Notes: generated by a model not told the origin, from the letters alone. DNA of 64,000 bases from Acinetobacter sp. C26M (GCF_023702675.1 NZ_CP098478.1:2480001-2544000), one strand, 5' to 3'; numbered from the stretch's first letter, positions 8,846-19,773 are shown. Program-made: numbers and translations.

Positions 8846-9586
8846 TTAATGTTGAATTCCTTGTTGAGTGAAAACTGCCTTACCAGAATGTTCCGAGGTC
8901 AAGATATCCTCTTGTTTTTTCTGAGCAATCAGTCCTTGATAAGTTAAAACTTGGCTAAAGCAACGCGCCTGTTCAAAACCTGTGCACTGAAGTAGTTGCT
9001 GATAAGCGTCAAAAGAGAGCGTGAAAAAATCTTGCTCTAAACGTTCCATCATGGCTTGGCTCTGCTCGACACTCAGGCCATTGTTCTGACACAGCAGTGG
9101 CAAAGCTTTGAATTGTTGAGGAGCTTCACAGGCCATCAGGTCGTAGGTCATGAGCAATCCATCCACTTTTAATCGCTGCGATATTTCAGCAAAGAAACTC
9201 GGTTTAAGCGCATGCGGCACAAAATGCGCAACTAAAATTGACAAGGCCGCATCAAATTTTGGCTGTGTAGGTAATGCTGCTGTTTCGCCATGAACAAATT
9301 GCACCCGCTCGGACTGACCCAGTCCCTGAATCAAGGCTTGTGCTTTCTGCAACATACTCAAAGAAGGATCAACAGCCGTAAAGCACCAAGTTGGATGTCT
9401 GTTCAGTAGATATTCAAGCTCATAGCCTGTGCCACAACCGACAATTAAAATCTCTGCGTCTGCACTTAAAGCTGACTGTAAAATCGCATCGACTTGTTGA
9501 TGCATCAGCTCATAACCTGGAATCAGACGACGAATATGATCGTCATAGCGTTCCACCACTTTTTGACTGTTAAAATCTTTCGCCAT
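8846..9586 (-). CDS. Class I SAM-dependent methyltransferase
   Basis: A 246-residue enzyme with SAM-binding motif ILIVGCGTG (residues 46-54) and the acidic end of strand 2 in AVDPS. The opening YDDHIRRLIPGYE resembles CmoA-like methyltransferases, not BioC. It starts 22 bases after bioB on the same strand, probably co-transcribed, but no biotin-specific feature is visible. The substrate is unknown. Nothing is recognised in the 250-base gap to the porin gene other than its promoter region. Confidence 0.7.
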   Translation of the reverse strand: MAKDFNSQKVVERYDDHIRRLIPGYELMHQQVDAILQSALSADAEILIVGCGTGYELEYLLNRHPTWCFTAVDPSLSMLQKAQALIQGLGQSERVQFVHGETAALPTQPKFDAALSILVAHFVPHALKPSFFAEISQRLKVDGLLMTYDLMACEAPQQFKALPLLCQNNGLSVEQSQAMMERLEQDFFTLSFDAYQQLLQCTGFEQARCFSQVLTYQGLIAQKKQEDILTSEHSGKAVFTQQGIQH

Positions 9587-9607
9587 TTGATCCTCTACTT
9601 TTAAGTC

Positions 9608-10600
9608 TTAAACAGTCAGCATTGCATCAACAGATAACTGCTTTATAGAAGGTTTACTCGCTTCAATACTCAAACCCAATTTTTGAAATAAAGCGTGATC
9701 ACGATTTTCGCCCGCATTGGCAGTGGTCAACAGTTTTTCACCCGAAAAAATAGAATTGGCACCTGCCATAAATGCTAGAGCTTGATCTGAATCGGTTAAT
9801 GCTTCACGGCCTGCGGAGAGTCGAATATAACTTTTGGGCATAATTAATCGTGCCACAGCAATAGTCCGAATCCACTCAACAACATCCAGTTTTTCGACTT
9901 GAGCCAACGGTGTTCCTTCAATCGGTACCAGCATATTGATCGGTACAGACTCAGGATGTAGTGGCAACGTCGCTAACTCGTGTAAAAGACCAATCCGATC
10001 CTCGCGACTTTCACCTAAACCGACAATCCCACCACTACAGACTTTCAAGCCTGCCTGACGAACATGGTCTAAGGTATCCAGTCGATCATCAAAGGTTCGG
10101 GTACTAATAATGTGGGAATAATATTCCCGCGAGGTATCCAGATTATGGTTGTAATAATCCAGACCAGCATCTTTTAAACGCTCAGCCTGAGAAGCATTCA
10201 GCATGCCCAAAGTCATACAAGTTTCCAGTCCTAAAGCTTTAACCTCACGTACCATGTCCAGTACATAAGGCATATCGCGTTCATGTGGATTGCGCCATGC
10301 GGCACCCATACAAAAACGAGATGCACCTGAGGCTTTAGACTTTTGTGCCTCTTGAATGACTTTCTCGACGGCAATGCGTTTTTCTGCTTCCAGTTTTGAA
10401 TCATAACGTGCCGATTGCGAACAATACTTACAATCTTCTGGGCATTTCCCAGTCTTAATAGAGAGCAAAGTACTAACCTGAATCGTATTCGCAGCAAAAT
10501 ACTGTCGGTGTAACTGTTGTGCCTGAAACAGCAAATCTAATAAAGGCTGCTCATATAAAGCCTGTATTTCTGCACGTGACCAATCATTTCTAATCTTCAT
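9608..10600 (-). CDS. bioB: Biotin synthase
   Basis: A 330-residue radical-SAM enzyme that inserts sulfur into dethiobiotin in the last step of biotin synthesis. The radical-SAM cluster is C53-x3-C57-x2-C60 (CPEDCKYC). Downstream motifs ([18 protein letters not shown] and IRLSAGRE) are those of BioB. Length is normal. Other bio genes are not in the window; the neighbour is a methyltransferase of unknown role. Biotin is also the cofactor of the LiuD carboxylase subunit encoded 6 kb away. Confidence 0.95.
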   Translation of the reverse strand: MKIRNDWSRAEIQALYEQPLLDLLFQAQQLHRQYFAANTIQVSTLLSIKTGKCPEDCKYCSQSARYDSKLEAEKRIAVEKVIQEAQKSKASGASRFCMGAAWRNPHERDMPYVLDMVREVKALGLETCMTLGMLNASQAERLKDAGLDYYNHNLDTSREYYSHIISTRTFDDRLDTLDHVRQAGLKVCSGGIVGLGESREDRIGLLHELATLPLHPESVPINMLVPIEGTPLAQVEKLDVVEWIRTIAVARLIMPKSYIRLSAGREALTDSDQALAFMAGANSIFSGEKLLTTANAGENRDHALFQKLGLSIEASKPSIKQLSVDAMLTV

Positions 10601-10684
10601 TTATTGATCCTGACATCCTATATTTAGACAACCACGACATCAAAGCTCCTCCTCAGTCTCAATACACTGAGGAGGAATACAGTT

Positions 10685-12379
10685 TTAATCAAAAATTTCA
10701 GTAGTCAAATTCAGTTCTACCCGCATGATTTCCTGCAATTTAAATTTCTGTGCTTTGCCTGATGCGGTCATTGGGAACTCATCAAAAAACTTAACGTAAC
10801 GTGGCACTTTATTATGTGAAATATGCTCTTTGCAGAAGCTGCGGATAGTGTCTTCATTGCTTTGATGATGTTCATGCAAAATAATGCAGGCGCAGAGTTC
10901 CTCACCATAACGCATGTCGGGTAGACCAATCACTTGCACATCACAGACATCGGGATGGGTATATAAAAAGTCTTCGATTTCTTTAGGAAACAGGTTTTCA
11001 CCGCCGCGAATGACGACATCTTTAATCCGACCTTTGATTTTGACAAAGCCTTCACTGTCCATTTCAGCGATATCCCCAGTATGCATCCAGCCTGCTGTGT
11101 CGATGACTTCTTTGGTTTTTTCAGGCTCATCCCAATACCCCGCCATTACGGAATAACCACGTACACAAAGTTCACCCAGTGTTCCTTGTGGCACAATTTC
11201 GCCTTCTAAATCGACAATTTTAACTTCTAAATGTGGATGAACATGTCCCACTGTGCTAACGCGTTTATCAATTGAATCATCAATATAACTCTGCACACTG
11301 ACTGGAGAGGTTTCGGTCATACCATAACAGATGGTGATTTCTGACATATGCATACGGTCAATCACACGCTGCATGATTTCTCTCGGACATGGACTACCTG
11401 CCATAATGCCCGTACGTAAACTGCTCAAATCAAATTCAGCAAATTGCTCATGTTCCAAAATGGCAATAAACATGGTCGGCACACCATAAGCTGCCGTACA
11501 TTTTTCCTGCTCAATGGTTTTTAAGGTTTCCAATGGATTAAATACAGAAGCAGGATAAACCATGGTTGTACCATGCGTGATACAAGCCAGATTGCCCATC
11601 ACCATGCCAAAACAATGGAATAAAGGGACTGAGATACAGACTCGATCTTGGGGGGTTAATCCAATCCCTTCACCGACAAAATAACCATTATTCAAAATAT
11701 TATGATGCGTCAACATGGTCCCTTTCGGATTGCCTGTTGTGCCTGAGGTAAATTGGATGTTAATGGTTTCATCAAACTGCAACTGCTTGGCTAAGCGTTG
11801 TAACTCATCAAGCTGAGATTGATTCGGGGTTTCAAGTAAATCGCTAAAACGATGAATGCCTGTATGCTGCTGCTCATCAATTTTAATGACATATTTTAAA
11901 TGCGGTAACCGAGCTGCGTTCAATACTTTATCAGGACTAGATGCCAGCTCTGGCGCAATCTTGCTCAGTAATTCTTGATAATCTGTGGTCTTGAATTGTG
12001 AGGCGATAACCAAGCCTTTGCAGGAGACTTTATTTAACACATATTCCAGTTCATGACTTTTATAGGCGGTATTTAAGTTCACCAAAATGATGCCTGCTTT
12101 AAATGCGGCAAATTGGGTCACGGTCCATTCCACGCAGTTGGGCGACCAGATCGCCAATCGATCCCCTTTTTTCAAACCCAGCTTGAGCAGACTACAGGCA
12201 AATGCATTCACTTCATGCTGTAGCGCTTTATAGCTTAAGCGTCGGTTCTGATGTGAACTGACAATCGCCTCTTGCTCAGCATATTGCTGGCAGACTTGAT
12301 CAAATTTATCTCCAATCGTCATCCCCAACAGGGGCTGCGAACTGGTTCCAGAGGCATAGCTTAACCGTACATATTGCAT
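10685..12379 (-). CDS. Acyl-CoA synthetase (AMP-forming)
   Basis: A 564-residue ligase that activates a carboxylic acid with ATP and CoA. The phosphate-binding loop FTSGTTGNPKGT lies near residue 210, CYGMTETSP near 350, HTGDIAE near 440, and the catalytic lysine region SGKAQKFKL near the C-terminus. An AGGAGA site supports the start. It sits beside the TetR regulator and opposite the liu operon, so activation of isovalerate or a related branched or medium-chain acid for that pathway is likely. Substrate assignment is inference. Confidence 0.85.
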   Translation of the reverse strand: MQYVRLSYASGTSSQPLLGMTIGDKFDQVCQQYAEQEAIVSSHQNRRLSYKALQHEVNAFACSLLKLGLKKGDRLAIWSPNCVEWTVTQFAAFKAGIILVNLNTAYKSHELEYVLNKVSCKGLVIASQFKTTDYQELLSKIAPELASSPDKVLNAARLPHLKYVIKIDEQQHTGIHRFSDLLETPNQSQLDELQRLAKQLQFDETINIQFTSGTTGNPKGTMLTHHNILNNGYFVGEGIGLTPQDRVCISVPLFHCFGMVMGNLACITHGTTMVYPASVFNPLETLKTIEQEKCTAAYGVPTMFIAILEHEQFAEFDLSSLRTGIMAGSPCPREIMQRVIDRMHMSEITICYGMTETSPVSVQSYIDDSIDKRVSTVGHVHPHLEVKIVDLEGEIVPQGTLGELCVRGYSVMAGYWDEPEKTKEVIDTAGWMHTGDIAEMDSEGFVKIKGRIKDVVIRGGENLFPKEIEDFLYTHPDVCDVQVIGLPDMRYGEELCACIILHEHHQSNEDTIRSFCKEHISHNKVPRYVKFFDEFPMTASGKAQKFKLQEIMRVELNLTTEIFD

Positions 12380-12492
12380 TGAATCATTCTCCTTGATTCT
12401 TTTTTAATTCTGTTCTTACCTGATCTAATTGTTGTAACTGCAACTACTTTTCAAACTGCCTGTTATTGTGATGTTAAACCGTTTCGTCTGCC

Positions 12493-13110
12493 CTACTTTT
12501 TCTGTACTGCATCCACACAAAAGTCAGCAATCTGTTTGGAAAAATAGTCTTTATGCGCATGATCAAACTTGGTATTTTGCGCTGGATCCAACGGTTCGAC
12601 CACCACATAGGTCATCGCCCCAACCACACACATGGCTGCTGTGTTTAAGTCATCCAAAACAAATTCACCACTTGCATTTCCATCCGCAAGGATTTTTTTA
12701 ATACTTTGTTTAATCAACTGCTTTACCCGAAAACGCTCATGTTCAACAGTTGAATCCACTGGTTCAAACATAAGTGCATATGCCAGCTGCGGACTATTCA
12801 AGGCCCGTTTTACAAAGGTCGCGACTGCCTTATGCAATTTTTGTTGTGCTGTCAGATCACTTTCTGTGATGGCATCAATCACCAACAGCTCGGTATTGAT
12901 GGCTTCTGACAAGACTTCAATTAACACCTGACTTTTATTGTCAAAGTAGCGATAAACCAGACCACTTGAGACCCCTGCTTGCTCAGCAATGGTTTGTATC
13001 TGTGCGTCTTTGAACCCTCCCTCTGAAATTAATTTTCTGGCTGAACTCAAAATCGATTTACGATTTTGCTCCATCCGCTCCTGCATTAAAGTTGATCGTT
13101 TATAGCTCAT
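12493..13110 (-). CDS. TetR-family regulator of the liu region
   Basis: A 205-residue protein with an N-terminal TetR helix-turn-helix (about residues 28-60, IAEQAGVSSGLVYRYFDNKSQ) and an all-helical ligand domain. It lies between the acyl-CoA ligase and liuA and faces the liu operon, so it probably represses both in the absence of an acyl-CoA. In Proteobacteria liu genes are controlled either by MerR-type LiuR or by TetR-type LiuQ; this fits the second type. An inverted repeat lies in the shared promoter. Confidence 0.8.
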   Translation of the reverse strand: MSYKRSTLMQERMEQNRKSILSSARKLISEGGFKDAQIQTIAEQAGVSSGLVYRYFDNKSQVLIEVLSEAINTELLVIDAITESDLTAQQKLHKAVATFVKRALNSPQLAYALMFEPVDSTVEHERFRVKQLIKQSIKKILADGNASGEFVLDDLNTAAMCVVGAMTYVVVEPLDPAQNTKFDHAHKDYFSKQIADFCVDAVQKK

Positions 13111-13131
13111 AAATTTTATTCTCTAACAAAT

Positions 13132-13172
13132 AAAGTGAATTGTAAATCATTTTATGAATCACTATTCACTTT
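13132..13172. promoter_or_regulatory. Inverted repeat, candidate TetR operator for liu
   Basis: AAAGTGAAT (13132-13140) and its exact complement ATTCACTTT (13164-13172) are 23 bases apart in the tetR-liuA spacer. The wide spacing could mean two half-sites for separate dimers or a hairpin. It covers the likely promoter of one or both divergent genes. Confidence 0.45.
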
Positions 13173-13258
13173 TTTAAAAATTCATTGTAAGGTAGTTCCT
13201 AAGCACACACAACAACGCTTAATGGAACAACAAATATAATCACTGGGATGACAACATA

Positions 13259-14431
13259 ATGAACCTACGTAGCTTGAACTTTGGTCTGGATGAAACGTTA
13301 ATTGCTCTACAAGATTCAGTTGCTGCATTTTGTGCAAAGGAAATTGCACCAATCGCTCAACAAGTCGATCAGGACAATGTCTTCCCTGCTCATCTTTGGA
13401 AAAAATTTGGTGACATGGGGCTGATGGGCTTAACCGTTTCTGAGGAATATGGTGGCACCAATCTAGGCTATCTGGCACATATCATCGTGTTGCAAGAAAT
13501 TTCGCGCGCATCCGCATCTATTGGTCTTTCCTACGGTGCACATTCTAACTTGTGTATTAACCAGATCAACCGTAACGGCAGTGAGCAACAAAAGCAGAAA
13601 TATTTACCCAAGCTGATTTCAGGTGACTTTGTCGGTGCCTTAGCGATGTCTGAACCCAATGCTGGTTCGGATGTGGTCAGTATGAAACTCCGTGCTGAAC
13701 AAAAAGGCGATCATTTTGTTCTCAATGGTTCAAAAATGTGGATCACCAATGGCGGTGATGCTGATGTACTGGTTGTTTATGCCAAAACTGATCCACATGC
13801 GGGTGCCAAAGGCATGACTGCCTTCCTGATTGAAAAAGACATGCCCGGCTTTAGTCATGGTAAGCATTTAGACAAACTCGGGATGCGTGGCTCTAATACC
13901 TATCCGCTATTTTTTGACAATGTTGAAGTGCCTGCTGAAAACGTACTCGGTGGTGTTGGCAACGGTGCCAAAGTACTAATGAGTGGTCTGGACTATGAAC
14001 GTGCGGTTTTAAGTGCTGGCCCTTTAGGCATTATGGATGCTTGTCTGGATGTGGTGATTCCCTACCTGCATGAACGTGAACAATTCGGTCAGGCCTTGGG
14101 TGAATTTCAATTGATGCAAGGCAAACTGGCGGATATGTATTCCACTTGGCTGGCTTGTAAAGCCTTGGTTTATGCGGTTGGTGCAGCCTGTGACAAAGCC
14201 GACCATGACCGTAGCTTACGTAAAGATGCAGCCAGTGCAATTTTATATGCAGCAGAAAAAGCCACTTGGATGGCAGGTGAAACCATTCAAACGCTCGGTG
14301 GTAATGGTTATATCAATGAATTTTCAGCTGGTCGTTTATGGCGTGACGCCAAACTTTATGAAATTGGTGCAGGAACTTCGGAAATTCGCCGCATGCTGAT
14401 TGGCCGCGAACTGTTTAATGAAACCAAATAA
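13259..14431 (+). CDS. liuA: Isovaleryl-CoA dehydrogenase
   Basis: A 390-residue FAD-dependent acyl-CoA dehydrogenase that oxidises isovaleryl-CoA to 3-methylcrotonyl-CoA. Family marks include [39 protein letters not shown] and GTSEIRR at the C-terminus. First gene of a five-gene operon whose other members carry out the next steps of leucine breakdown, which makes the substrate assignment firm. Electrons go to electron-transfer flavoprotein encoded elsewhere. Confidence 0.93.
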   Translation: MNLRSLNFGLDETLIALQDSVAAFCAKEIAPIAQQVDQDNVFPAHLWKKFGDMGLMGLTVSEEYGGTNLGYLAHIIVLQEISRASASIGLSYGAHSNLCINQINRNGSEQQKQKYLPKLISGDFVGALAMSEPNAGSDVVSMKLRAEQKGDHFVLNGSKMWITNGGDADVLVVYAKTDPHAGAKGMTAFLIEKDMPGFSHGKHLDKLGMRGSNTYPLFFDNVEVPAENVLGGVGNGAKVLMSGLDYERAVLSAGPLGIMDACLDVVIPYLHEREQFGQALGEFQLMQGKLADMYSTWLACKALVYAVGAACDKADHDRSLRKDAASAILYAAEKATWMAGETIQTLGGNGYINEFSAGRLWRDAKLYEIGAGTSEIRRMLIGRELFNETK

Positions 14432-14455
14432 TAACCATAATTCAGGATGCAGCTT

Positions 14456-16057
14456 ATGAACCAATTACACAGCAAAATTAATGTTCGAAGTGAAGACTTC
14501 AAAACCAATCAACACGCCATGCAAACATTGGTCAGCGATCTGAAACAAGTGGCACAAAAAGTCGCACTTGGTGGTGGTGAAAATGCGCGCCAAAAACATT
14601 TGGCCAGAGGCAAACTTTTACCACGCGACCGTATTGATCAACTGATTGACGTCGGCACTGCTTTTTTAGAAATTGGTCAATTGGCTGCTTACAAGGTGTA
14701 TGAAGATGACATTCCTGCTGCGGGAGTGATTGCAGGGATTGGCCAAGTCAATGGTGTAACCTGCATGATCGTCGCCAATGATGCAACCGTCAAAGGTGGC
14801 ACCTATTATCCATTGACAGTGAAAAAGCATTTACGTGCGCAGGAAATTGCTGAGCAAAATCACTTGCCGTGTATTTATCTCGTCGATTCAGGCGGTGCAT
14901 TCTTGCCGATGCAAGATGAGGTGTTTCCTGATCGAGATCATTTCGGTCGTATTTTCTATAATCAGGCACGTATGTCGAGCCAAGGTATCGCCCAAATTGC
15001 GGTAGTGATGGGCAGCTGTACCGCTGGTGGTGCTTATGTCCCTGCCATGTCAGATGAAACGATTATTGTACGCAACCAAGGTACGATTTTCCTCGGTGGC
15101 CCGCCACTGGTCAAAGCCGCGACAGGCGAAGTGGTCAGCAGTGAAGATTTGGGTGGTGGTGATGTACATACCCGCCTGTCAGGGGTTGCCGATCATTTGG
15201 CGGAAAATGATGAACACGCGCTTGCGATTGCCCGTAACATTGTTGCCAATTTGAATAAGAAGCCCAACGAATTAAACAAACAGATTGATGAACCCCTGTT
15301 TGATGCCAACGAACTTTATGGGGTTGTGCCCAGTGATGCGCGTAAACCTTTCGATGTCCGTGAAGTGATTGCACGTATTGTCGATGGTTCACGTTTTGAT
15401 GAGTTTAAAGCACGTTTTGGTTCAACCCTCATTACAGGTTTTGCATCACTTTACGGCATGCCTGTTGGCATCATAGCCAATAATGGGATTCTATTTTCCG
15501 AGTCAGCACAAAAAGGTGCACATTTTATCGAGCTGTGCACTCAGCGCAATATCCCATTGCTATTTATCCAAAACATCACTGGCTTTATGGTCGGTCGCCA
15601 ATATGAAAATGAAGGCATTGCCAAAAATGGTGCCAAGTTGGTGATGGCAGTTGCCACAGCCAATGTACCGAAACTGACCCTGATTATTGGGGGTTCTTTT
15701 GGTGCTGGCAACTATGGTATGTGTGGCCGTGCTTACTCACCACGCTTTTTATGGACATGGCCGAACTCACGTATTTCTGTAATGGGTGGTGAACAGGCTG
15801 CCAGCGTATTATCAACCTTGAAGCGTGATCAGATTGAGCAAAAAGGTGCGCAGTGGACAGCACAAGAGGAAGATCAATTTAAACAACCGATTCGTGAACA
15901 ATATGAGCACCAAGGGCATCCTTATTATGCTTCTGCCCGCCTCTGGGATGACGGTGTGATTGACCCTGCTCAAACCCGTCATGTGCTGGGGCTGAGTCTT
16001 GCTGCTGCGCTGAATGCACCAATTCAACCGACCAAGTTCGGCGTGTTCCGCATGTAA
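14456..16057 (+). CDS. liuB: 3-Methylcrotonyl-CoA carboxylase, carboxyltransferase (beta) subunit
   Basis: A 533-residue carboxyltransferase that moves CO2 from biotin on LiuD to 3-methylcrotonyl-CoA. Motifs include [30 protein letters not shown] and [17 protein letters not shown]. The frame opens at 14447, but the ATG at 14456 is correctly placed after AGGATG, so it is chosen. It follows liuA by 24 bases and lies nine bases before liuC. Confidence 0.93.
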   Translation: MNQLHSKINVRSEDFKTNQHAMQTLVSDLKQVAQKVALGGGENARQKHLARGKLLPRDRIDQLIDVGTAFLEIGQLAAYKVYEDDIPAAGVIAGIGQVNGVTCMIVANDATVKGGTYYPLTVKKHLRAQEIAEQNHLPCIYLVDSGGAFLPMQDEVFPDRDHFGRIFYNQARMSSQGIAQIAVVMGSCTAGGAYVPAMSDETIIVRNQGTIFLGGPPLVKAATGEVVSSEDLGGGDVHTRLSGVADHLAENDEHALAIARNIVANLNKKPNELNKQIDEPLFDANELYGVVPSDARKPFDVREVIARIVDGSRFDEFKARFGSTLITGFASLYGMPVGIIANNGILFSESAQKGAHFIELCTQRNIPLLFIQNITGFMVGRQYENEGIAKNGAKLVMAVATANVPKLTLIIGGSFGAGNYGMCGRAYSPRFLWTWPNSRISVMGGEQAASVLSTLKRDQIEQKGAQWTAQEEDQFKQPIREQYEHQGHPYYASARLWDDGVIDPAQTRHVLGLSLAAALNAPIQPTKFGVFRM

Positions 16058-16066
16058 GAGGTGTCT

Positions 16067-16861
16067 ATGAGCTATCAATTTTTACAACTGGAGCAACACG
16101 GTCAAGTGGCTTATGTATGGCTAAACCGACCTGAACTGCACAATGCCTTTAATACTACGGTGATTGAAGAATTACATGCCTGCTTTAACAGCTTAAATCA
16201 GCGTGATGATGTGCGTGTAGTGGTCTTGGCAGGACGTGGCAAAAGCTTCTCAGCAGGTGCCGACCTGAACTGGATGAAACAAGCTGGTCAAGCCTCTTCA
16301 ACTGAAAACGAAGCCGATGCTTTAAAACTGGCACAGATGCTCAATGCACTCGCGACATTAAAGCAACCAACACTTGCGCGTGTGCATGGTATTGCCTTTG
16401 GTGGTGGCATGGGTTTGGCATCTGCCTGTGATATTTGTATTGCCAGTACTGACGCCAAATTTGCCACTTCGGAAGTTCGACTCGGTCTTGCGCCATCCAC
16501 CATCAGTCCCTATGTAATTCGTGCCATTGGTGCTCGGCAGGCTTCTCGTTACTTCTTAACAGCTGAACGCATTTCAGCACCGAAAGCCAAACAGATTGGC
16601 TTGGCTCATGAAGTCGCAGATGCAGAAGACTTAGACCAAAAAGTTCAAGAGATTATCGATGCACTGTTACTCGGTGGACCACAGGCACAGGCTGCATCGA
16701 AACAGTTGATTCAGATGGTCAGCCACCAAACGATGAGTGATGATTTGCTCAAGCAAACAGCACAACATATTGCTCAAGTTCGTCAAGGCAGCGAAGCCAA
16801 AAAAGGACTGAATGCCTTTTTAAATAAACAACAACCTGCGTGGACTTCCACCTCCCAATAA
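16067..16861 (+). CDS. liuC: Methylglutaconyl-CoA hydratase
   Basis: A 264-residue crotonase-fold enzyme that hydrates 3-methylglutaconyl-CoA to HMG-CoA. The oxyanion-hole regions are SAGADLNWM (about residues 64-72) and AFGGGMGLASACD (about 108-120). The ATG at 16067 is preceded by GAGGTG; a GTG two codons earlier is in frame but less well placed. Its place between the two carboxylase subunit genes is the usual liu order. Confidence 0.9.
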   Translation: MSYQFLQLEQHGQVAYVWLNRPELHNAFNTTVIEELHACFNSLNQRDDVRVVVLAGRGKSFSAGADLNWMKQAGQASSTENEADALKLAQMLNALATLKQPTLARVHGIAFGGGMGLASACDICIASTDAKFATSEVRLGLAPSTISPYVIRAIGARQASRYFLTAERISAPKAKQIGLAHEVADAEDLDQKVQEIIDALLLGGPQAQAASKQLIQMVSHQTMSDDLLKQTAQHIAQVRQGSEAKKGLNAFLNKQQPAWTSTSQ

Positions 16862-16882
16862 CAACAATTCAGGACGATCACA

Positions 16883-18874
16883 ATGTTTGAAAAGATTTTA
16901 ATTGCGAACCGTGGCGAGATTGCCTGCCGTGTGATTCGCACTGCAAAAAAACTCGGTATCGCAACGGTTGCGGTGTATTCAGATGCAGATGCCAATGCAC
17001 AGCACGTTAAATTGGCGGATGAAGCGATTTATATTGGGCAATCCCCTGCCACACAAAGTTATTTACAGGTGGATCGTATTATTCAAGCAGCGATTGATAC
17101 TGGCAGCCAAGCGATTCACCCTGGTTATGGTTTCTTGTCCGAAAATGATCAATTTGCCCTAGCTTGCCAGCAACACAATATTTGCTTTATTGGGCCACCT
17201 GTCGATGCGATTTTAGCCATGGGTCTCAAAGCCACCTCTAAAGCACTGATGGAAAAAGCAGGTGTGCCATTAACACCGGGTTATCACGGCACCAATCAAG
17301 AGGCTGAGTTTTTAAAACAGCAAGCCGATGCAATTGGCTATCCAGTACTGATCAAAGCCAGTGCTGGCGGTGGTGGTAAAGGCATGAGCTTGGTCGAACG
17401 TAGCGAGGATTTCTTGCAATCCTTAGCCTCATGTAAACGTGAAGCTAAATCCAGCTTTGGCAATGATGATGTCCTGATTGAACGTTATGTGATTCAACCG
17501 CGTCATATTGAAGTGCAAGTCTTTGGTGATACGCATGGCAATTATGTACACCTTTTTGAACGGGACTGTTCAGTACAACGTCGTCATCAAAAAGTACTGG
17601 AAGAAGCCCCTGCACCACAGATGCCAGCTGAGAAACTCGAAGCCATGCGTCAAGCGGCAATTGATGCTGCCCGTGCTGTGGATTATGTCGGTGCGGGTAC
17701 AGTGGAGTTTATTGTAGAACAGGATGGTACAGCCTACTTCATGGAAATGAATACCCGTCTGCAAGTTGAACATCCAGTTACGGAAATGATTACCGGTGAA
17801 GATCTGGTGGAGTGGCAATTGCGTGTTGCAGATGGTGAGCCATTACCAAAGCTACAACATCAATTGCAGATTCAAGGTCATGCCCTTGAAGCACGAATTT
17901 ATGCAGAAGAACCCGAAAAAGGCTTCTTACCTGCGATTGGCAAAATCGACTATCTACACTACCCAACGCAAAACCAATCTGTTCGTGTTGATAGTGGCAT
18001 TGTTGAAGGTGATGAAATCACCACCTATTATGACCCAATGATTGCCAAATTGATCGTATGGGGCAAAAACCGTGAAGCGGCTTTGATTCAAATGCAACAT
18101 GCACTCAGTCAATTCCATGTCGATGGCTTAGGGAACAACATTGCCTTTCTTGAAAAAATTGTACGCTGTGATTCATTTAAACAGGCCAAACTGGATACCA
18201 ACCTAATTCAGCGTGAACATGATTTTTTGTTCTCTCCTGAACAGATTAAGCCTGAGTTGGTGGTCACGACTGCCTTTATCGAGTTTTTAAGCAAACTCGG
18301 CAATAATCACTCTAGCCAAAAACTGTTATGGCAAGCACAACCACTATGGCGTTTAAATATTGCCTTTAAACAAACCATCAAACTGAACTATCTAGATCAG
18401 AATATTCAAATCAAGATCAGTTCGGCAGAACACGGTTTTAATGCGGAATATAACGGCGGAAGTTATCAGATTTCTGGACAATTATTGGATGCACACACAG
18501 CGGTGATTCATCTCAATGGTACCCAGCAAAAACTGTCTTTCAACCAGAGTCCGCAAGGCATTACCCTGTTCCATACGGGACAAAGCCATAAATTTGCCTA
18601 TATTCGCCAAGATTATCATCAAGACGATAGCCAAGCAGATCAAGGCCACCTCAAAGCACCCATGCCGGGTGTGGTAACACAGGTTCTGGTCGGTGCTAAT
18701 CATAGTGTCAAAAAAGACGATATCCTGATGACACTTGAAGCCATGAAAATGGAATACACTATCCGTGCACCACAAGATGGCGTGATTGTTGATGCCTATT
18801 TCCAAGTCGGTGATCAGGTGAAAGCTGGCGATGAACTGGTGGAATTTCAGCCTTTACAGGAGGAAGTTGCATGA
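16883..18874 (+). CDS. liuD: 3-Methylcrotonyl-CoA carboxylase, biotin-carrying (alpha) subunit
   Basis: A 663-residue subunit with biotin carboxylase domain (N-terminal about 450 residues, starting FEKILIANRGEIACR, with the ATP-grasp loop ASAGGGGKGM near 160) and a C-terminal biotinyl domain with EAMKMEYT near 618, whose lysine carries biotin. Acts with LiuB on 3-methylcrotonyl-CoA. Its stop overlaps the liuE start (ATGA), indicating coupled translation. Confidence 0.94.
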   Translation: MFEKILIANRGEIACRVIRTAKKLGIATVAVYSDADANAQHVKLADEAIYIGQSPATQSYLQVDRIIQAAIDTGSQAIHPGYGFLSENDQFALACQQHNICFIGPPVDAILAMGLKATSKALMEKAGVPLTPGYHGTNQEAEFLKQQADAIGYPVLIKASAGGGGKGMSLVERSEDFLQSLASCKREAKSSFGNDDVLIERYVIQPRHIEVQVFGDTHGNYVHLFERDCSVQRRHQKVLEEAPAPQMPAEKLEAMRQAAIDAARAVDYVGAGTVEFIVEQDGTAYFMEMNTRLQVEHPVTEMITGEDLVEWQLRVADGEPLPKLQHQLQIQGHALEARIYAEEPEKGFLPAIGKIDYLHYPTQNQSVRVDSGIVEGDEITTYYDPMIAKLIVWGKNREAALIQMQHALSQFHVDGLGNNIAFLEKIVRCDSFKQAKLDTNLIQREHDFLFSPEQIKPELVVTTAFIEFLSKLGNNHSSQKLLWQAQPLWRLNIAFKQTIKLNYLDQNIQIKISSAEHGFNAEYNGGSYQISGQLLDAHTAVIHLNGTQQKLSFNQSPQGITLFHTGQSHKFAYIRQDYHQDDSQADQGHLKAPMPGVVTQVLVGANHSVKKDDILMTLEAMKMEYTIRAPQDGVIVDAYFQVGDQVKAGDELVEFQPLQEEVA

Positions 18875-19773
18875 GTGAGTTTGTCAAAATCGTGGAAGTT
18901 GGACCCCGAGATGGTCTGCAAAACGAAAAACAGGCGTTGACCGTCGAACAACGGCTAAACTTCATTCATGATCTGATAAATGCAGGACTAAAATCAATTG
19001 AAGTCGGTTCCTGTGTCTCTGCTAAATGGGTACCGCAAATGGCACAAAGCGATGAGCTGTTTAAGCAGCTGCCACAAGGTACTGATCTGAATTTAAGCCT
19101 GCTCACCCCCAATATCAAAGGTTTTGAGGCTGCGCAAGCGGTAGGATGCAAGGAGGTTGCGGTATTTACCGCAGCTTCTGAAAGCTTTACCCGTAAAAAT
19201 ATTAACTGTTCAATTGATGAAAGCTTTGAAAAATTCGCTGATGTGCTACGTGCAGCCAAAGCGCAGCATATACGTGTCCGTGGTTATGTCTCTTGTATCG
19301 TGGATTGTCCTTATGAAGGTGCGATTGCACCTGAGCAAGTGCTAAAGGTGGTTAAACGACTCTATGACATGGGTTGCTATGAAGTCTCTTTGGGTGAGAC
19401 CATCGGTACCGCCACACCTGATCGGGTTAAAAAAGTTTGGCAAGCCTGTCTGGCAGAAATTGATAGCAAGGTTTTGGCAGGTCATTTCCACAATACCTAC
19501 GGCATGGCGATTGCCAATATTTATCAGTCCTTACAACAAGGCATTCGTGTGTTTGATTCATCACTTGCTGGACTGGGTGGCTGCCCTTATGCCAAAGGCG
19601 CTTCAGGCAATGTCTCGACCGAAGATCTGTTCTATTTGCTATCGCATATGGGCTTTGAAACAGGCATTAATTTAGAAAAACTGATGCAGGCCAGCCAAAA
19701 TATTAGCCATGTCTTAAACCGAAAAAGCTTATCCAATTACAGCAATGCCTACTGGCAAACAAAGTGTGCTTAG
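18871..19773 (+). CDS. liuE: Hydroxymethylglutaryl-CoA lyase
   Basis: A 300-residue TIM-barrel lyase that splits HMG-CoA to acetoacetate and acetyl-CoA, the last step of leucine breakdown. EVGPRDGLQNE (residues 9-19) and the signature GLGGCPYAKGASGN with the catalytic cysteine are present. A strong AGGAGG site precedes the ATG that overlaps the liuD stop. It ends the operon; no clear T-tailed terminator follows, only a CAAGCTT/AAGCTTG hairpin at 19810-19831. Confidence 0.94.
   Translation: MSEFVKIVEVGPRDGLQNEKQALTVEQRLNFIHDLINAGLKSIEVGSCVSAKWVPQMAQSDELFKQLPQGTDLNLSLLTPNIKGFEAAQAVGCKEVAVFTAASESFTRKNINCSIDESFEKFADVLRAAKAQHIRVRGYVSCIVDCPYEGAIAPEQVLKVVKRLYDMGCYEVSLGETIGTATPDRVKKVWQACLAEIDSKVLAGHFHNTYGMAIANIYQSLQQGIRVFDSSLAGLGGCPYAKGASGNVSTEDLFYLLSHMGFETGINLEKLMQASQNISHVLNRKSLSNYSNAYWQTKCA

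Noticed and set aside
13182..13478. Antisense frame over liuA start
   Set aside because: Shadow of liuA; low-complexity and no ribosome-binding site.
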